A DNA stretch of 64,000 nucleotides from Monosporascus cannonballus (taxonomy: Eukaryota > Ascomycota > Sordariomycetes > Xylariales). Positions 13,521-26,154 of this stretch are shown here, one piece after another. The DNA lies in assembly GCA_004154925.1 (NCBI GenBank), contig QJNS01000039.1:127009-191008 (forward strand), read 5' to 3'. The first letter of the stretch is position 1. Every line of letters begins with the position of its first letter. The position numbers were made by a program, and so were the translations under genes. The notes beneath the pieces were generated by a model. It worked only from the letters and a program-made list of their open reading frames with translations, was not told where the DNA came from and made no database searches.

Positions 13521-13921
13521 TGTGACGGCTAGGCGGTTTAACCAACTATTAAACCTTAAGTCGACGGGTTTAGGTTAGCAGGAATATCGTAGGAATCTGA
13601 GCAATGAATATAGTAACGTATTACGTTTCGTAATACCAAAGGTACCTTAAGTAATAATATTATAATGCAAATATTTAATATTAATAAATGTTACAAGCTG
13701 GTATTATTTAAATTATGGAAATCATAAACGTATATACCCTTTTCCTTTTGGGCTTAATTATTCGTAATTACGCCGTTAATAATAATTACGATTATTTAAG
13801 ATTATTTTTAATCATTAATAATTATTAGCTTGGCAATAATTACTATTACGTAATTCGGTAAATAGCCCGTATGCTCCCCGTTTGACCATTTCCTAAAACC
13901 GGAACTTATCGAGTCGTAATA
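13521..13921 (-). repeat. 3' LTR of element A
   Basis: 401 bp, starting TGTGACGGC and ending GTAATA, where the terminal CA has become TA. Confidence 0.85.
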
Positions 13922-13984
13922 CGATTTTCCCCTTTCCCAAATTTTGCTTTTAACATTTCTTTTTTTTTTCGTTTAATAAATATC

Positions 13985-14520
13985 CTTTTTTTACATTTAA
14001 TTATATCGTTTCGTATTTCCAAAATTCGTTACGTTCCCTGTTCTTTTACCGTTCGTTATACTAATCTTATAAAAGCTTTTAACGAATTTAGTTACGAAAT
14101 TATACCTTATTTTTATTATTTCTTAAAAAATATAAGGTATAAAATAATAAAAAACGTTTTAAGGTATAAAAAATATATTAATCGAAATCGATCCTATAAT
14201 AATATCGGTATACCCATTTTTTTACAAAATATTCGTTATAAGCATTAACGCTTAAAACGCAAAAAAACGCTTATCAAAAAGCAATTATTAAAATTTCAGC
14301 GGCTTTATTTCAAAATTTAACGCAAATATCAAAAGAAAATAAATAAAGCTTTTTGTCGTTTTATTCATTTACGTAAATAAAAAGCGTTAACTCGTTCGAA
14401 AGGGATTATTATAATATAATATAAACTTTAATTATTAAATAAATTAAAGGAATAAAAACGTCGGAAATAAAAGCAATTAAAAGCTGCAATTACGGTTATT
14501 ACGTTAACACAGGCCGCAAT
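13985..14520 (+). pseudogene. Antisense Zn2Cys6-spaced ORF relic in element A
   Basis: On the strand opposite to pol, next to the 3' LTR. Positions 14108-14197 encode six tyrosines at exactly the spacing CX2CX6CX8CX2CX6C seen as cysteines in element B. Every Cys codon appears to have been converted by a G-to-A change. A Pro precedes the first position, as in B and C. Outer limits are approximate and no open frame remains. Confidence 0.5.
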
Positions 14521-17500
14521 TAATTGGCCCGATATCCCGGCTATTAATTAGTCGACTGTCGATTAGGACGCGCCCGTCGTTATTGGTAAAAGTTTTTTAA
14601 TAGGCGCTAGGCGCTAATAAAATTTTTAATAAGTTTTCAGATATTTTCAGAATTTAGGTGCCTTTTCTATTTAATTACTTATTAAATAAATCCGTTTTGT
14701 TTTTGTATATCGAAGATTTTCTTTATTTCGTATACTTATTCGTTTTTTGTTTTTATATCATTTTATACCGTATGCATTTTGATAGTATTTGCTATTAATT
14801 CGAATAAGGAAATAAAACAAATTAGATAAAATTTAATTTTTGGTAAAAGTTCCAATTAATAATTATTTTTTAAAATTTCGTTAGCAATTCTATATAGGCC
14901 GATATATTTAAAATCGAATTTTTTATTAGGTCGTATTATTTAAATATTTTTTATAATAAGGAAAATTATTTTCCTTTTTTCGAAAATTAATTTTTTTAAC
15001 TTTTTCTAATTATAATACTTACTTATTTAATTCCGTACGAATTCTAATTTTATTTTTATTTCTTAATATAATTATCGTAATTATTTTAACGTAAAAATTG
15101 CTTTAATATTAATTAAATTATTATCGCGTATTTTTTAGTATATTTCCGGAATAAAACCAAAATTTACGTTCGCAAATATTATTTTGATATTTTCGTAATA
15201 ACTAGTATTATAAGCTAATTATACAATTGGTAATTTTTTAACTTAATTATTTTGTTTATAATTAATATATTATCGTAAATAAGTTTTTAAAATTTATTTT
15301 ATTTATTTTATTTATTTATTAATTTAAAGTTTAAATACGTTAAATAACTTATAATTTAAACCAATTTATGTTATTAAGCTTTACCAAAACTTTAATATAA
15401 ATATTAATCTTTTATTTAATATAATTTTTATTAATAATTCGTATATATTAAAAATATAATTAAAGAAAATATATATTAATTATTCGGCGTTTATATTCTT
15501 ATAATATAATAAGAAATAGGAAAATTTCGTAAATCGATCGACGATTACGAAAGTATTATCGTAATATATTTTTATAATTAAATCTTTTAATATAAAAAAT
15601 TAAATAATAAAATCGCATATAATTAAATATTATAATCATTTTATAATTAATAATAACTGTAATTTTCCGTAAAGCTTATATCGTCGTATTTTTATTTTAA
15701 CGTTAATATCGTATTACCGTATAATTTTCTATGTTATTAATTTTATTTTAAGAAAAAAATATATACGTTAAAATCATTTTAAAATTTTGTAAATCCTTAT
15801 ATATCCGTATAACTAATATTTATATATCTTTCGTATTAAATCTTTATAATATTCGTTTAAAATTTATATCTTATTTATTTTTTGAATTTTTGGGAAATTA
15901 TCGTTATATTATTAAACTTTCTGGTATATATCATAAAGTACTACCCGAATCGTTATAATTTATCGTAAACGTAAATATCCTTTTATAATAATATCGAAAA
16001 TTATATAATTAATTTTAACTAGTTTTTTCGAGGTTTAATCGCTTATTTAAAATATTTATTCTGCCGTTTTTTAATCGTTTCTTATAAATAATAACAAAAT
16101 CGAAATTTGCCAATTTTTCTACATATTTTAATTATTATCTTATAAATTCCTTATTCGTAATAAATCGGATAAAATTTTAATAATCCGTATAAACCTTAAC
16201 TTAATACAAATTTCCCTTTAGGAAATACTTAAATTTCCGAAATACCATAATAATAACCATAAATTCTTTATTTAAAATGCCGTAATTAAATTCGGTTTCT
16301 TTTAATTTGTACGAAAAAAATATAATAAGGTATAATTTGCTTGAATTATTTCGTTATTTAATTATTACGCTTAACGCGTAATCCGAAATATCGGTTTTTA
16401 ACTTAACGAAACGGTTTAAATCGTACATAATTAGTACTAATTCGTTAATAATTATATTCTTAATACCCTGAAATACTTTTTCCGTATTTGATATCCATTT
16501 AAATTCTTTCTTGTTTTCGTAAAATTCGTTAAAGGTATAACTATTTTACTAAAATTTTGAATAAATGTTTTATAATAATTGGCGAATCCAAAAAATACCT
16601 ATACCTCCTTAATTATTATTAACGTTTGCCATTCTGTAACTGCAGCAATTTTCTTGGAATTTATTTTAATATATTTAAAGATAATAATATATTCCAAATA
16701 TTCTACTTTATATAAATAAAACTAACTTTTTCCTATATTAATAAATAACCTTACGTTTTATAAAATTTAAAAAACCTTATAAACGTATTTTACGTATACT
16801 TTTTCTGTTTTTAAAAAAATAAAAATATCGTCGAGATAACAAACGACGAAAATATGGAAATATTTTTATAATACGTAATTTACCATCCGCTAAAAGGTTA
16901 TTAATACGTTCGTAAATCCTATTAATATAACCAAATACTTAAATAATTCATATTTTATCCTAAAAGCTATTTTCTATTCGTATCTTTTTTTTAATCTTAA
17001 TAAAGTTATATCCATCTTCAAAATCGAATGCTATAAACCATTTAATTCCGTAAAATTAATTTTTTATTTCCGTAATTAAAATTAATAATATTTAATTCTT
17101 AATAATAACGTTATTTAATTATCGATAATTAACCACAAATTGTAATTTTCCGTTTTTCTTAAATACGAAAAACATAAGGTATTTTATTAGTAATTTCGAA
17201 AATCAAATCCATCTTTTTTATAACCAATCTTCCAGGTATTCTTTAAAAATACGTAACTCATTTTTATTAAGGTTGTAAATAAGGTAAAATTTTGTCGAAA
17301 ATCCTTTTTTAAGGATTATTTCATAATTTTATTCGTTATATTCTGGTAACTTTATGTCGAATTCCTTTCTGAAAAATTATTCGTATCTGTAATATTATAA
17401 TAATACATTAATTAAATTTTCTCACTTCTTAAGGTATTATTCTTATTATTCCAGATCGTTATTTAATTACCTTAATTTCGCTGTAATAATAATAATAATG

Positions 17501-19934
17501 CGTCGTATTTTTCTTTAATACCCGTTTTTTTTCTTATATTTTATTCTTTTAGGTGGTAAAATATTTATCGTATCTTTATGCCTACATTTGTCGCTATTAT
17601 CGATCAAATATTAAGATCTTAATTTTCTCTTTTTTTATCTGCTAATAAGATATAAAACAAACCTTATTTAGCCAGTCCCGCCATTAATTAAAACTCCGTA
17701 CTGGCGTATCTATGGTAATCCTAAGATTATATCGTAATTCCCAAATAAAACGATATCTAAATTAACCGTTTTAGATCGTCCTTTAACAAAAATTTCGAAA
17801 TAATTAATTTTGCGTATAATTTTTCCGTTATCGTAAATAAATTCTTAACCTTCGGTATTTATCGTTAAATAAGGTTTTAATTTATATCTTTATGGCAATT
17901 TAAGCTTATTAACCACATTTAATACAATATAATTTCCACCTAAAGTTCCGCAATCTATTATTACAGTATACCAATACATTCCGATTTATATATCCAAAAT
18001 AATAAAGTTATTAACGTTTCCTATCGTTACGTTTAAAGCTTTTCTTAAAAATTTCCCTTAACTTTTTTAGGTTTCGTTATCCTGCGGCTTTTTTACAAAT
18101 AACCTTCTTTTTTTAACTTCTGTTCGAATTTATCAAACCTTACTTATATTTCTTCGTTTAACATATTAAGCTACTATATCTATTATTATTATCGGCGTAT
18201 TATTCCTTTAAACCGTATTAATTATTCCTAATTTTTTTATAATTCCTCTCCTTATTAAATAAATTATTTTCTCATATTTATAATTATATCCTATTATACG
18301 TCATTCTAATTATCGTTCCAAAAATCTCCTATAAATTAACGTATTTCTTTTTTAATAACTTTTTTTTAAAAAGATCTATAATAAATATTAATTAAACATA
18401 AAAATCCGTAATAACTTTTTAATAATACTTTTTTATCGTACGCTAAATTAACTCCTTTTCCGTTTAATAATTATGCCATTTATAATAATAAAAAATGTCT
18501 TTTTACGGTCATTATTTTCCTTTAGGTTAACTTTTTATTTTGGCCAGTTATTAAATATCTTTTAAGATTATAATTCGAAATTATCAATATTATTACTTAT
18601 TGTTTTTATTATGCCCGGTACGGTTTGGAAAATTAAATCCCTTATAATACATTCGGGTAATTCGTACATAAATATATTATTTTTATTTTTCGTAATCGGG
18701 ATATTCTCGTCGTCGACAGTATATTACGTACATTTTACCATATCGGTTAAATATTCCGGGATAAAATTTTTTTATCTAATCCCAGTATTTATATAATTAT
18801 CCTTATAACACCTTTTATTATATTCGTAATATTTATCGAACCAGCTTTTTAATTTCTTACATTTTTTATCGAATTTTGTATCGTAATAATCTCGGTTAAA
18901 TCTTTTGTCGTAAACCTAATATATACTTAATTTAAATTATATTAATAACTTTATTATTATTTCGTTAATTATTTTTAAATTATTTTTCTAATATTAAGAT
19001 TTATTTATTTTATCGTAATATTTTAAGTTTTTTATATTTATAGGCTTTATATCCCATTTTGCCATAATTAAAACATTTAATTTGGTTTTAATCTTATTTA
19101 TAAAGAACGCCAAATTTCATAAGTCCTAATGCCGTTCTATAAGAAATAAAAGGTACATCTTTTTTTTCCCTTAATTAAACTTATTATATCCCGAACGTAA
19201 AATATATTATTTTTTTTTCTTAATTTTTTTCAAATTATTAATTATTAATTTTAATTACTTTTATAATATACCGGTTTAAAGCAATTAATCGTTTAATCCA
19301 AATAATCTAATTTTTTATTTTATTTTTTAACTTTTTATAAAATATATTAATAAGGGCGTTAATTTCGTTATTTCCCTATTTTACCTTAACCGTAAAACTT
19401 TTAAAAGTTACGGCGTACTTAAACGCAAATTTTTTATCGGAATTGTAAAAGCTATTAAGCCGTTAATTATTTTTTATCCGGATTACCAAAATTATCGCGT
19501 ATTTTATTTTCGAAATTAATATAAATTAAAAAAATCTTATTTATAAAATTCTCCTTATTTACTTTTGTTATTTTTAAAAAGTTTCTTATAATAGGTTTAA
19601 ATTAATTAACCGCATTTTTTATTAAATATGCTTTTATTATTAAAACTATATCCGCTAGGTTATTAAGATTTAAAAAATAAAAATAAATTCGTACCTAAAT
19701 TAAGAAAACTTAAAAATTACTTTTTCCATCGTAAAATTTTAATTTCTTTAGCTTTATGCGAACGAAAAAAGGTTAAGTAAGTAACGTAACCTTAAGCTGT
19801 CGAACTTCTTTTTTTAATTTCCGAATTCGAACTTAAAACTGTTAAATAAAGGTTTCCTAAATATTGGTCGATATTTTAACAATATTAAATATTGTTCAAA
19901 ATTTAACGGTATTATTAAACCAAGATTTGTGATA

Positions 19935-20333
19935 TATAATAACTAAACGGTTTAACCAATTATTAAACCTTAAGTCGACGGATTTATATTAATAAAAATA
20001 TCGTAAAAATCTAAATAATAAATATAATAACGTATTACGTTTCGTAATGCCAAAAATGCCTTAAGTAACGATATTATAATACAAATATTTGGTATTAATA
20101 AGTATTACAAACTGGTATTATCTAAACTATGGGAATTATAAATATATATTTTTTTTCTTTTGGGCTTAATTATTCATAATCATGCCGTTAATAATAATTA
20201 TAATTATTTGGGATTACCTTTAATTACTAATAATCATTGGCTTGGCAATAATCACCGTTACGTAACTCGGTAGGTGGCCCGTATGCTCCCCGTTTGACCG
20301 TTTCCTAAAACCGGAGCTTGTCGGGTCGTAACC
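19935..20333 (-). repeat. 5' LTR of element A
   Basis: 399 bp, directly repeated with 13521-13921. Its left end is heavily RIP-altered while its right end retains more G and C. Confidence 0.85.
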
Positions 20334-20338
20334 GATTA

Positions 20339-20957
20339 GTAATTATATTATCGTATATATCTTTGCGCTATAAATATTTATTTTTAAAACCTTTTTATTT
20401 TCATTTTCATACAAAAAATTCAAATAAAACTATACATATTTATTTACTTAAATGCTGCTAAATATATAAATCATTAGAAATATCGAATTTAAGCAAATTT
20501 CAATACAGGTTTAAAGTGTTTTAAATCTAATTAGCTTTAATATACTTAACATTATATTGTAAGAACTATAACTCGTGCGAATAAATAACATAATTCAACC
20601 AATGTTTTCCATAATAAATTATCTTATAAATTTATAAGAAAATATTACACACGGTAATTATATTATTATAATTATAAAGGGGTTTCGGATTTGGATATCT
20701 TTAATTTCTTTATAGTTATATAAGTAAAAAATAACTAGGCGAAATTTTTTTATATTAAATTACTTTTAAACAATTGATAGCGAAAAATATACGCGATATA
20801 CATATTGTCCTAATAATAAAAACTTTATTGTCGATAATTTACTCGATTTTTGATTTAATTTTATTAGCTTTAATTTTAATTTAAAAAATTGAAGAAATTT
20901 CTAAATTCGTAATAATCTATATTTGATATATATTTATTATATTAAATTTATTCGATT
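20339..20957. other. AT-rich DNA without recognisable gene
   Basis: About 620 bp between element A and the Fot1-like element. It is low in GC and I recognise no coding potential or repeat. Confidence 0.4.
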
Positions 20958-22896
20958 TATGGCGACCCTCCTACCAACGTTACATCCCTTCAACGCCTCA
21001 TCCCATAACCGCGTTACGCGTTAATCTACTTACTAATATCTTTCCTTATAAAAAATTTTTTAATATCATTTTTAAAAATTAAAGAAATTATCTTCTTATT
21101 CGTAAAAATCTGTGTTTTCGAACGATATGCAGTTTTCGGCTTAATTCTGTACGGCGCAAGCGATTAAAAAAGGTAAAGCGTAAAAGGTTTTTGCAAATAT
21201 CCTACAAAGGTTATCAAGTTAATAAACGATATATTTTATACTATACCTAAGGTATGTCGACGAAAAACGAGGTTAATAAGGTTCGTTAAAAAGTATTATT
21301 AATTTAAACAAAACTTTACCCTATTAAGTTATAGTATAGGGTTAATTAAATTATACGCCATTCTATTAACGATTTTACTTGTACACATAATGCTTTTTAA
21401 TTAATAACTATAACGTTAAACGCTTAGCAGAAAGTTAAGTAATTCGAATTTTACGTTATTATTTTAAAATTAACATTTTTAAGGGTACAATAATCGATTA
21501 TAAACGTTTAAATAGCGCTTTTCCAAATTCTATTAACGTTTTATTCGGTCGTTTCGCTTTATAAAAGGTTAAAGTTATTAAATAAAAGAATCGATATAAC
21601 GCGAACGAAATCAGAATAATAAGAGGTATAAACAAAAACTTTTTTGTTTTTAAAAAAGTCTTTAAAAAACGTATCCTTTTAAAGGATGCGTTTAAAAAAG
21701 GTGGATTATTATAATCGTCTATATTAATACTAACGAGCATTCGTTATTATCTTGCGTAATCTTTAATAGTATTAAAGTATAATAATAATAATTTTTTAAT
21801 TCGGACGAGAAAGTATACAAAAGCTGGTATTTCGTTAAGTCAGAAAACGGCTGGATAAATATCGAAATCGAGTTAAAATGGTTTCGTAAAGTTTTTATTC
21901 TCCATACCAAACCCGAAAACTCGGATAAATCAAAATTATTAATAATCGACGGCTATAATAACTATATTATCGATGGATTTATATAAACATATTTTCAGAA
22001 TAAAATATATATTATTTTCTTATTTCCTTATATTCTTTATATTTTTTAGCTTTTTAATATAGGGATATGTATCATTTTGAAGCAAAGATTTTGTTACTAG
22101 TTTCAGAAACGAAATTACTAGTAAATTTCCAAGGTTATTAATAAACCGAATTTTCTTTAAGCGTTTCCGTAAACATAAAAAAAGTTATAATAATTTCGAT
22201 ATATATTATAAATAAATAAAAAAAATAATAGATTTACATTTTATTAACAAAATAAAATTATTAAATAATAAATACGTTAAGGCAAAAAAAGTATAAAGAA
22301 ATATACTCGCTCGTAAATCGATTAGTATCTTAAAACGCCTTAATTTTCTAACCCAAATAATTACTTTAAATATTAAAATGCCCAAATTATCTAAGAAATT
22401 AATCCGGCCCCGAAAATCCCTACTAAAAATTGATTTAATATACGGAAATCCCATCGTACGCCTTTTATTTCGCAAGTTCGATCAGGTCTTTAACGATAAA
22501 ACTATTAAGCTTATAACCGCCGAAATTCGTAATAATTAATTAACTGCAGCCGTTAAAAAAGCGAAGCCCAAAGTACGTAAAAAGGTACAGCCCGAGCCAA
22601 ATAAGGATTTCATAAAAATAATTTCGGTTAGGAAGGTAAAAATAAGGCTAAAAGCCCCTGTAAAGAAACGCTTTACTGTTTTTCGGCAGAATTAATAGCA
22701 AAACGAATTTCTCGAAAGCGAAAAAGATAAAGCAGTGGAAATGGATTATATTATTATATGCTATATTTAGTATGGAATCAATTGATTAAGTGGTTGTTAA
22801 GATATTATTATTTGTATAGAAAGGTTGCTATAGCGATAGTTTCAAAAATAGGTGGCGCGTTGAGAGAATGGGGCGTTGATGAGGAGGTCGCCTTAA
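20958..22896 (+). mobile_element. Fot1/pogo-like DNA transposon, RIP-degraded
   Basis: Imperfect inverted ends share GGCGACC followed by a CTCCT/TCCTC and CAACG word (left at 20961, right inverted near 22892). The inferred length of about 1.9 kb is usual for Fot1. The plus strand reads as a broken DDE transposase. Around 21860-21960 it has a Glu-Asn-Gly-Trp segment, a Trp-(x)3-Val-Phe segment, then Leu-Ile-Ile-Asp-Gly-Tyr-Asn-Asn-Tyr. That last block matches the pogo family Asp-Gly-His-x-Ser-His motif with both His as Tyr. A Lys/Arg-rich C-terminal part follows to about 22200. Stops are frequent. The exact ends are inferred from the inverted repeats. Confidence 0.7.
21100..22240 (+). pseudogene. 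Pogo/Fot1-type transposase remnant
   Basis: Non-functional coding remnant inside the 20958-22896 transposon. The second catalytic Asp block of the DDE domain is readable at about 21937-21954. The two histidines normally following it are tyrosines, as RIP produces. The N-terminal DNA-binding part is too decayed to place. Confidence 0.6.
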
Positions 22897-24002
22897 CTAG
22901 CCAGAAAAATTAAAAAGAATAGTAATTCTTTAAAAATATGATATAAATCGGCTTTTACGTAATTTTATCTTAGGCTTTATTGGTTCATTACCACCAACAT
23001 ACGTTATTTAATTGGTTAATTTTATTGCCTTAGCGTAGTGTACAAGTACATCAAAATAGAAACGAGTTAGCAGAGGCCTGAGCTAGCTGAGATAACAGAT
23101 TACGTGACCCTGTCTCTTTATTCCTGACGTTTGGTTCGACCGTTTTTAGGGTTACAAGAACCGTCAGTTTAAAGCACAGTGATGCATACAGTCGTAAATA
23201 AGTATCCACCGTTATGAAATTACCGGTCGTATCGGCATCTCCCGAACAAGTTCACCAGCTCAGCCTGCATCTGACAGATACAATGGAAGAAGTCCACCCG
23301 GACCGAGAGATGGAGAGACAAAGAGGCATATCCTATATGAGACCGCTCATTGAGGACATCGATAATAGGTACTTATGCTCTCAAAAAACATTTCGTAACT
23401 TCGAGATATTTCACACTTTTATTTGGAATCCCATTCGGACCCCGACTTCTTCCCTTTCGCCCCGGGCAATTCGGTAGTTGCTCAATGGGGCAGTCGCCGG
23501 ACTCCACTCAAAACGCGTTGCATTCGGGCTCTTACCTAATTCTACCAGAGCAAGGATATCTCAGAACCAATCAGATTCCGCCGCCGGTGAGTGTGCTCTC
23601 CGGCCGTAAGCCCCCTCACTCATATACCTGCCGGCGGAAGATTTCTCTCAGCGACCGATCATTCGGGTGGGTCACCCTAATACCGTCAGTTCCGGGTAAG
23701 CAAACTTTCAATCTATGCGAGTACCTCCACGTTTATTAATCTAAAGCTGTGCGTCTACTTCCTCGTGTTTGGTAACTACCAAGTCTACATTTTACGAAGG
23801 TTACCCTACTTTGAACATATACGGAATAATAAGCCTAGGCATGTGGAGAAGAATCACAAGTTGATGCGTTGTATCATGTTTGTAGAACGCAGTATAATGG
23901 TCCTGCCACCTACAACGGTTCGCGTATATGGGCTATTGTTGTTACTATCCGTCGAGCAGAGGAATGATTTTGTTACATGGAGCAAATGCGCTTGTGTATT
24001 TA
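22897..24002. other. Intergenic transition from AT-rich block to gene cluster
   Basis: Base composition returns to normal over this stretch. Two overlapping open frames (23214-23477 and 23350-23739, plus strand) encode nothing I recognise and lack supporting splice or family evidence, so I do not call a gene. Confidence 0.4.
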
Positions 24003-24639
24003 TTAGTGTTTCTTGTACTCGGATGCTAGGTCACCTAGATCTTCCTTTACCTCGACACCGTTGGCGCTGAAGGGTTGAGCGTCCAACAGGATGAACAGCA
24101 TCCGGCCAGGCTTGTCCTTAGAGCAATTGCGCCACTTGTGAAAGGTAGCTCTCTGCACAGATATATCGCCGGGCCTCATGATACGCGACTCGCCGCTGTC
24201 GAGAGTGATCTCAAACTCGCCCTCGATGACGACGCCATAGTCGAGGGACATGGCCCGGTGCATGGGCGATTCGAGTCCCGGGGCGAAGTCGATCAGGCGC
24301 ACGACCGTGCCGTTTTGGATATGCAAGCCGGGCTGTTGGGGAAGCGGCATGTTTAGCACATCGCTCCTTATATGGGATGCTTTGCTATACCTCGTTCTCC
24401 CGCGCGTACTTGATGTCCTTCTCGTCTTTTAGGTCAACCGGATTGCCGAGGGTAGAGTAGATGATGTTCGCCACGGCATGGCCGCCAACCATTATCTTGT
24501 GGTGATCGCCATCGTCTGCGGGAAGGAAGACACCCTTGCCTTCTTTGTTGTATGAGGTGATGAGTCGCTGGCTGTGACGAAGGCCGGGCGCAGGGAACTC
24601 GCTAATAGGACCGGGCTCGGGGGTATTTGAGGAGGCCAT
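24003..24639 (-). CDS. Small cupin-domain protein of the PKS cluster
   Basis: Two exons, complement(24003-24332, 24391-24639), give 192 aa. The 58-nt intron starts GTATAG, ends CAG and has a GCTAAAC branch-like site. The start is the Met at 24639 (Met-Ala-Ser-Ser); an in-frame ATG at 24672 would add 11 residues. Residues 84-192 form an RmlC-type cupin barrel. Its first motif runs from His108 (Pro-Met-His-Arg) through Asp-Tyr-Gly-Val-Val to Gly121-Glu122; the second ends at His148 (Thr-Phe-His-Lys-Trp). These are probable metal ligands. Single-domain cupins of this kind sit in salicylaldehyde-type HR-PKS clusters, where they are needed to form the aromatic product; the exact reaction here is inferred. 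It lies next to two SDR genes on the same strand, and no signal peptide is seen. Confidence 0.85.
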
Positions 24640-24839
24640 CTCGTGCAAACGAGGTGTGCCTCTGTGTCTCACGAACCTGGTGTTATGTCACGAAATGGTC
24701 ACAAAGCCGGTTGATATTAATGGAAAAGCGCGGTATACTGGGCAAACCAGTATGTATATATTTGTCTGAACATTCCTGTATCGGACTCAGTCCCTTCGTC
24801 AGCCTTGCTGCACGACTGCGACCTCTGGGTTCCCCGTCA

Positions 24840-25927
24840 TCATGTTTGAATTTGCAAGGTAGTTCCACCGTCTACCATCCAGCCAGCGCCCGTGACGTAA
24901 CTCGATCGGGGGCTGCTCATAAACATGATCACATCAGATATCTCTTCTCGGAGAGCGATCCGACCTAGGGGTACCACACGTTTCATCAGAGGGGCCAAAT
25001 CAGGGTCTCCAGCTGTAGCGCGTTCGACCATCGGGGTCTCTACCCAGGACGGACAAATGGCGTTGACGCGCACGCCATCGGGTGCCAAATCTAATGCTAC
25101 CAATCGATTAACAAGCCGAGCCAATGGAACCCGCGACGACGGACCATTTGATGAAGCGCTTACCAGCGTTCCGCGTCATTCCGAGTACAGCATGTTTCGA
25201 AGCGGTGTACTGCACAATATGGCGGGTGGCGATGTACGAGTTGGACGAACCTAGATTGATGATGGATCCGCGGCCGCAGTTACGGCCGTCGGGATTGGAC
25301 CGCGAGGGAAGGATGCGAGGCGCTTGCGTCCGCATCTGAGAGCTTACCGCCTTAAGACATTGCAAGGTTCCCTTGACGTTGACGTCGAAGAAGCGTTGGA
25401 ACTCAGGAACCGATGCCTCTGACACGATTCGGGGGTTCTCCACCCCGACCTGTCGGCAGCCCGAAGTTAGTAAGACCCACGCCAAGGCTCGATGCAACCC
25501 CAGTATTGGGACGGAGCTGACGAGTATTTGATATCTTAGTAAGATTTAAGACTTACCCCAGCGCTGTTCACGTTGTAGTCGATCCTCCCGAACTTAGCGA
25601 TGGTCGCCTTCACCATCTGCTCAACGCTAGCCTCATCCGAGACATCAACTTGGATGCTGATAGCTTGATAGTCTGGATTCGTGGCAACCGTCTTGCTTTC
25701 TTCCGCAGCGGCAAGTGCTACTTCAGCGTTGATGTCCGCGAAGGCAACGCCCTTGGCGCCTTCTATAGCGTATGCGATGGCGCAGTCTCGACCGATCCCG
25801 CTCCCTAGAATGTAACGTTAAGCCCCGGACTTGCATGCATTGTCATTGACACATCGGGAGAAGGTAACTCTTGCAGTCCAGGGCACGTACCAGCTCCAGT
25901 CACAAGTGCAAATCCGTCAATATCCAT
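24840..25927 (-). CDS. Short-chain dehydrogenase/reductase (classical, FabG-like)
   Basis: Four exons, complement(24840-25096, 25164-25449, 25557-25804, 25891-25927), encode 275 aa. All three introns (67, 107 and 86 nt) are GT-AG and the second has a perfect TACTAAC branch site. The first exon is only 37 nt. The Rossmann motif Thr-Gly-Ala-Gly-Ser-Gly-Ile-Gly spans residues 10-17, Asn-Ser-Ala-Gly is at 92-95, Asn119 and Ser163 are in place, and the catalytic Tyr176-x3-Lys180 (Tyr-Thr-Ala-Ser-Lys) is intact. The C-terminus ends in the usual Val-Thr-Gly-Ala…Val-Asp-Gly-Gly segment. It should be a cytosolic NAD(P)H-dependent oxidoreductase. In context it probably reduces or oxidises an intermediate of the PKS pathway; the substrate is not deducible. 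Confidence 0.9.
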
Positions 25928-26154
25928 GACCTTACAGGACCAATAGACTGCACAGCAGGAAAGAAAAAGCGATAAGTCCTAAAGTCTCTAGCTGAGAAGG
26001 AAGCTACGAAGCAGTCTGCAGAATTTTCGGGGGACGTAACTGGCAATCCATGTAAACCTTATATGACGTTCAGAATGATGACTCATTTGCCTCCAGGCAG
26101 GTGTCACTCGGCCATCCTTTCCGAGCCCCTACCGAAGACCGCAGACTCCACAGA

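Larger units (their letters stand above)
13521..20333 (-). mobile_element. Element A: full-length Ty3/Gypsy retrotransposon with 5-bp target duplication
   Basis: Minus-orientation element with LTRs at 13521-13921 (3' LTR) and 19935-20333 (5' LTR). GATTA occurs immediately outside both ends (13516-13520 and 20334-20338), a perfect 5-bp target-site duplication. The first 16 bases of the two LTRs differ only by RIP-type transitions. The minus strand carries decayed gag-pol, with a reverse transcriptase Tyr-Leu-Asp-Asp at 16827-16838. Length is 6813 bp. The U3 half of its LTR differs from the B/C type, so it is a related but distinct subfamily. Confidence 0.9.

Noticed and set aside
23214..23739. 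Two overlapping plus-strand frames of 87 and 129 codons
   Set aside because: No recognisable domain, no splice pattern, and they overlap in different frames; kept only as a remark in the intergenic entry.
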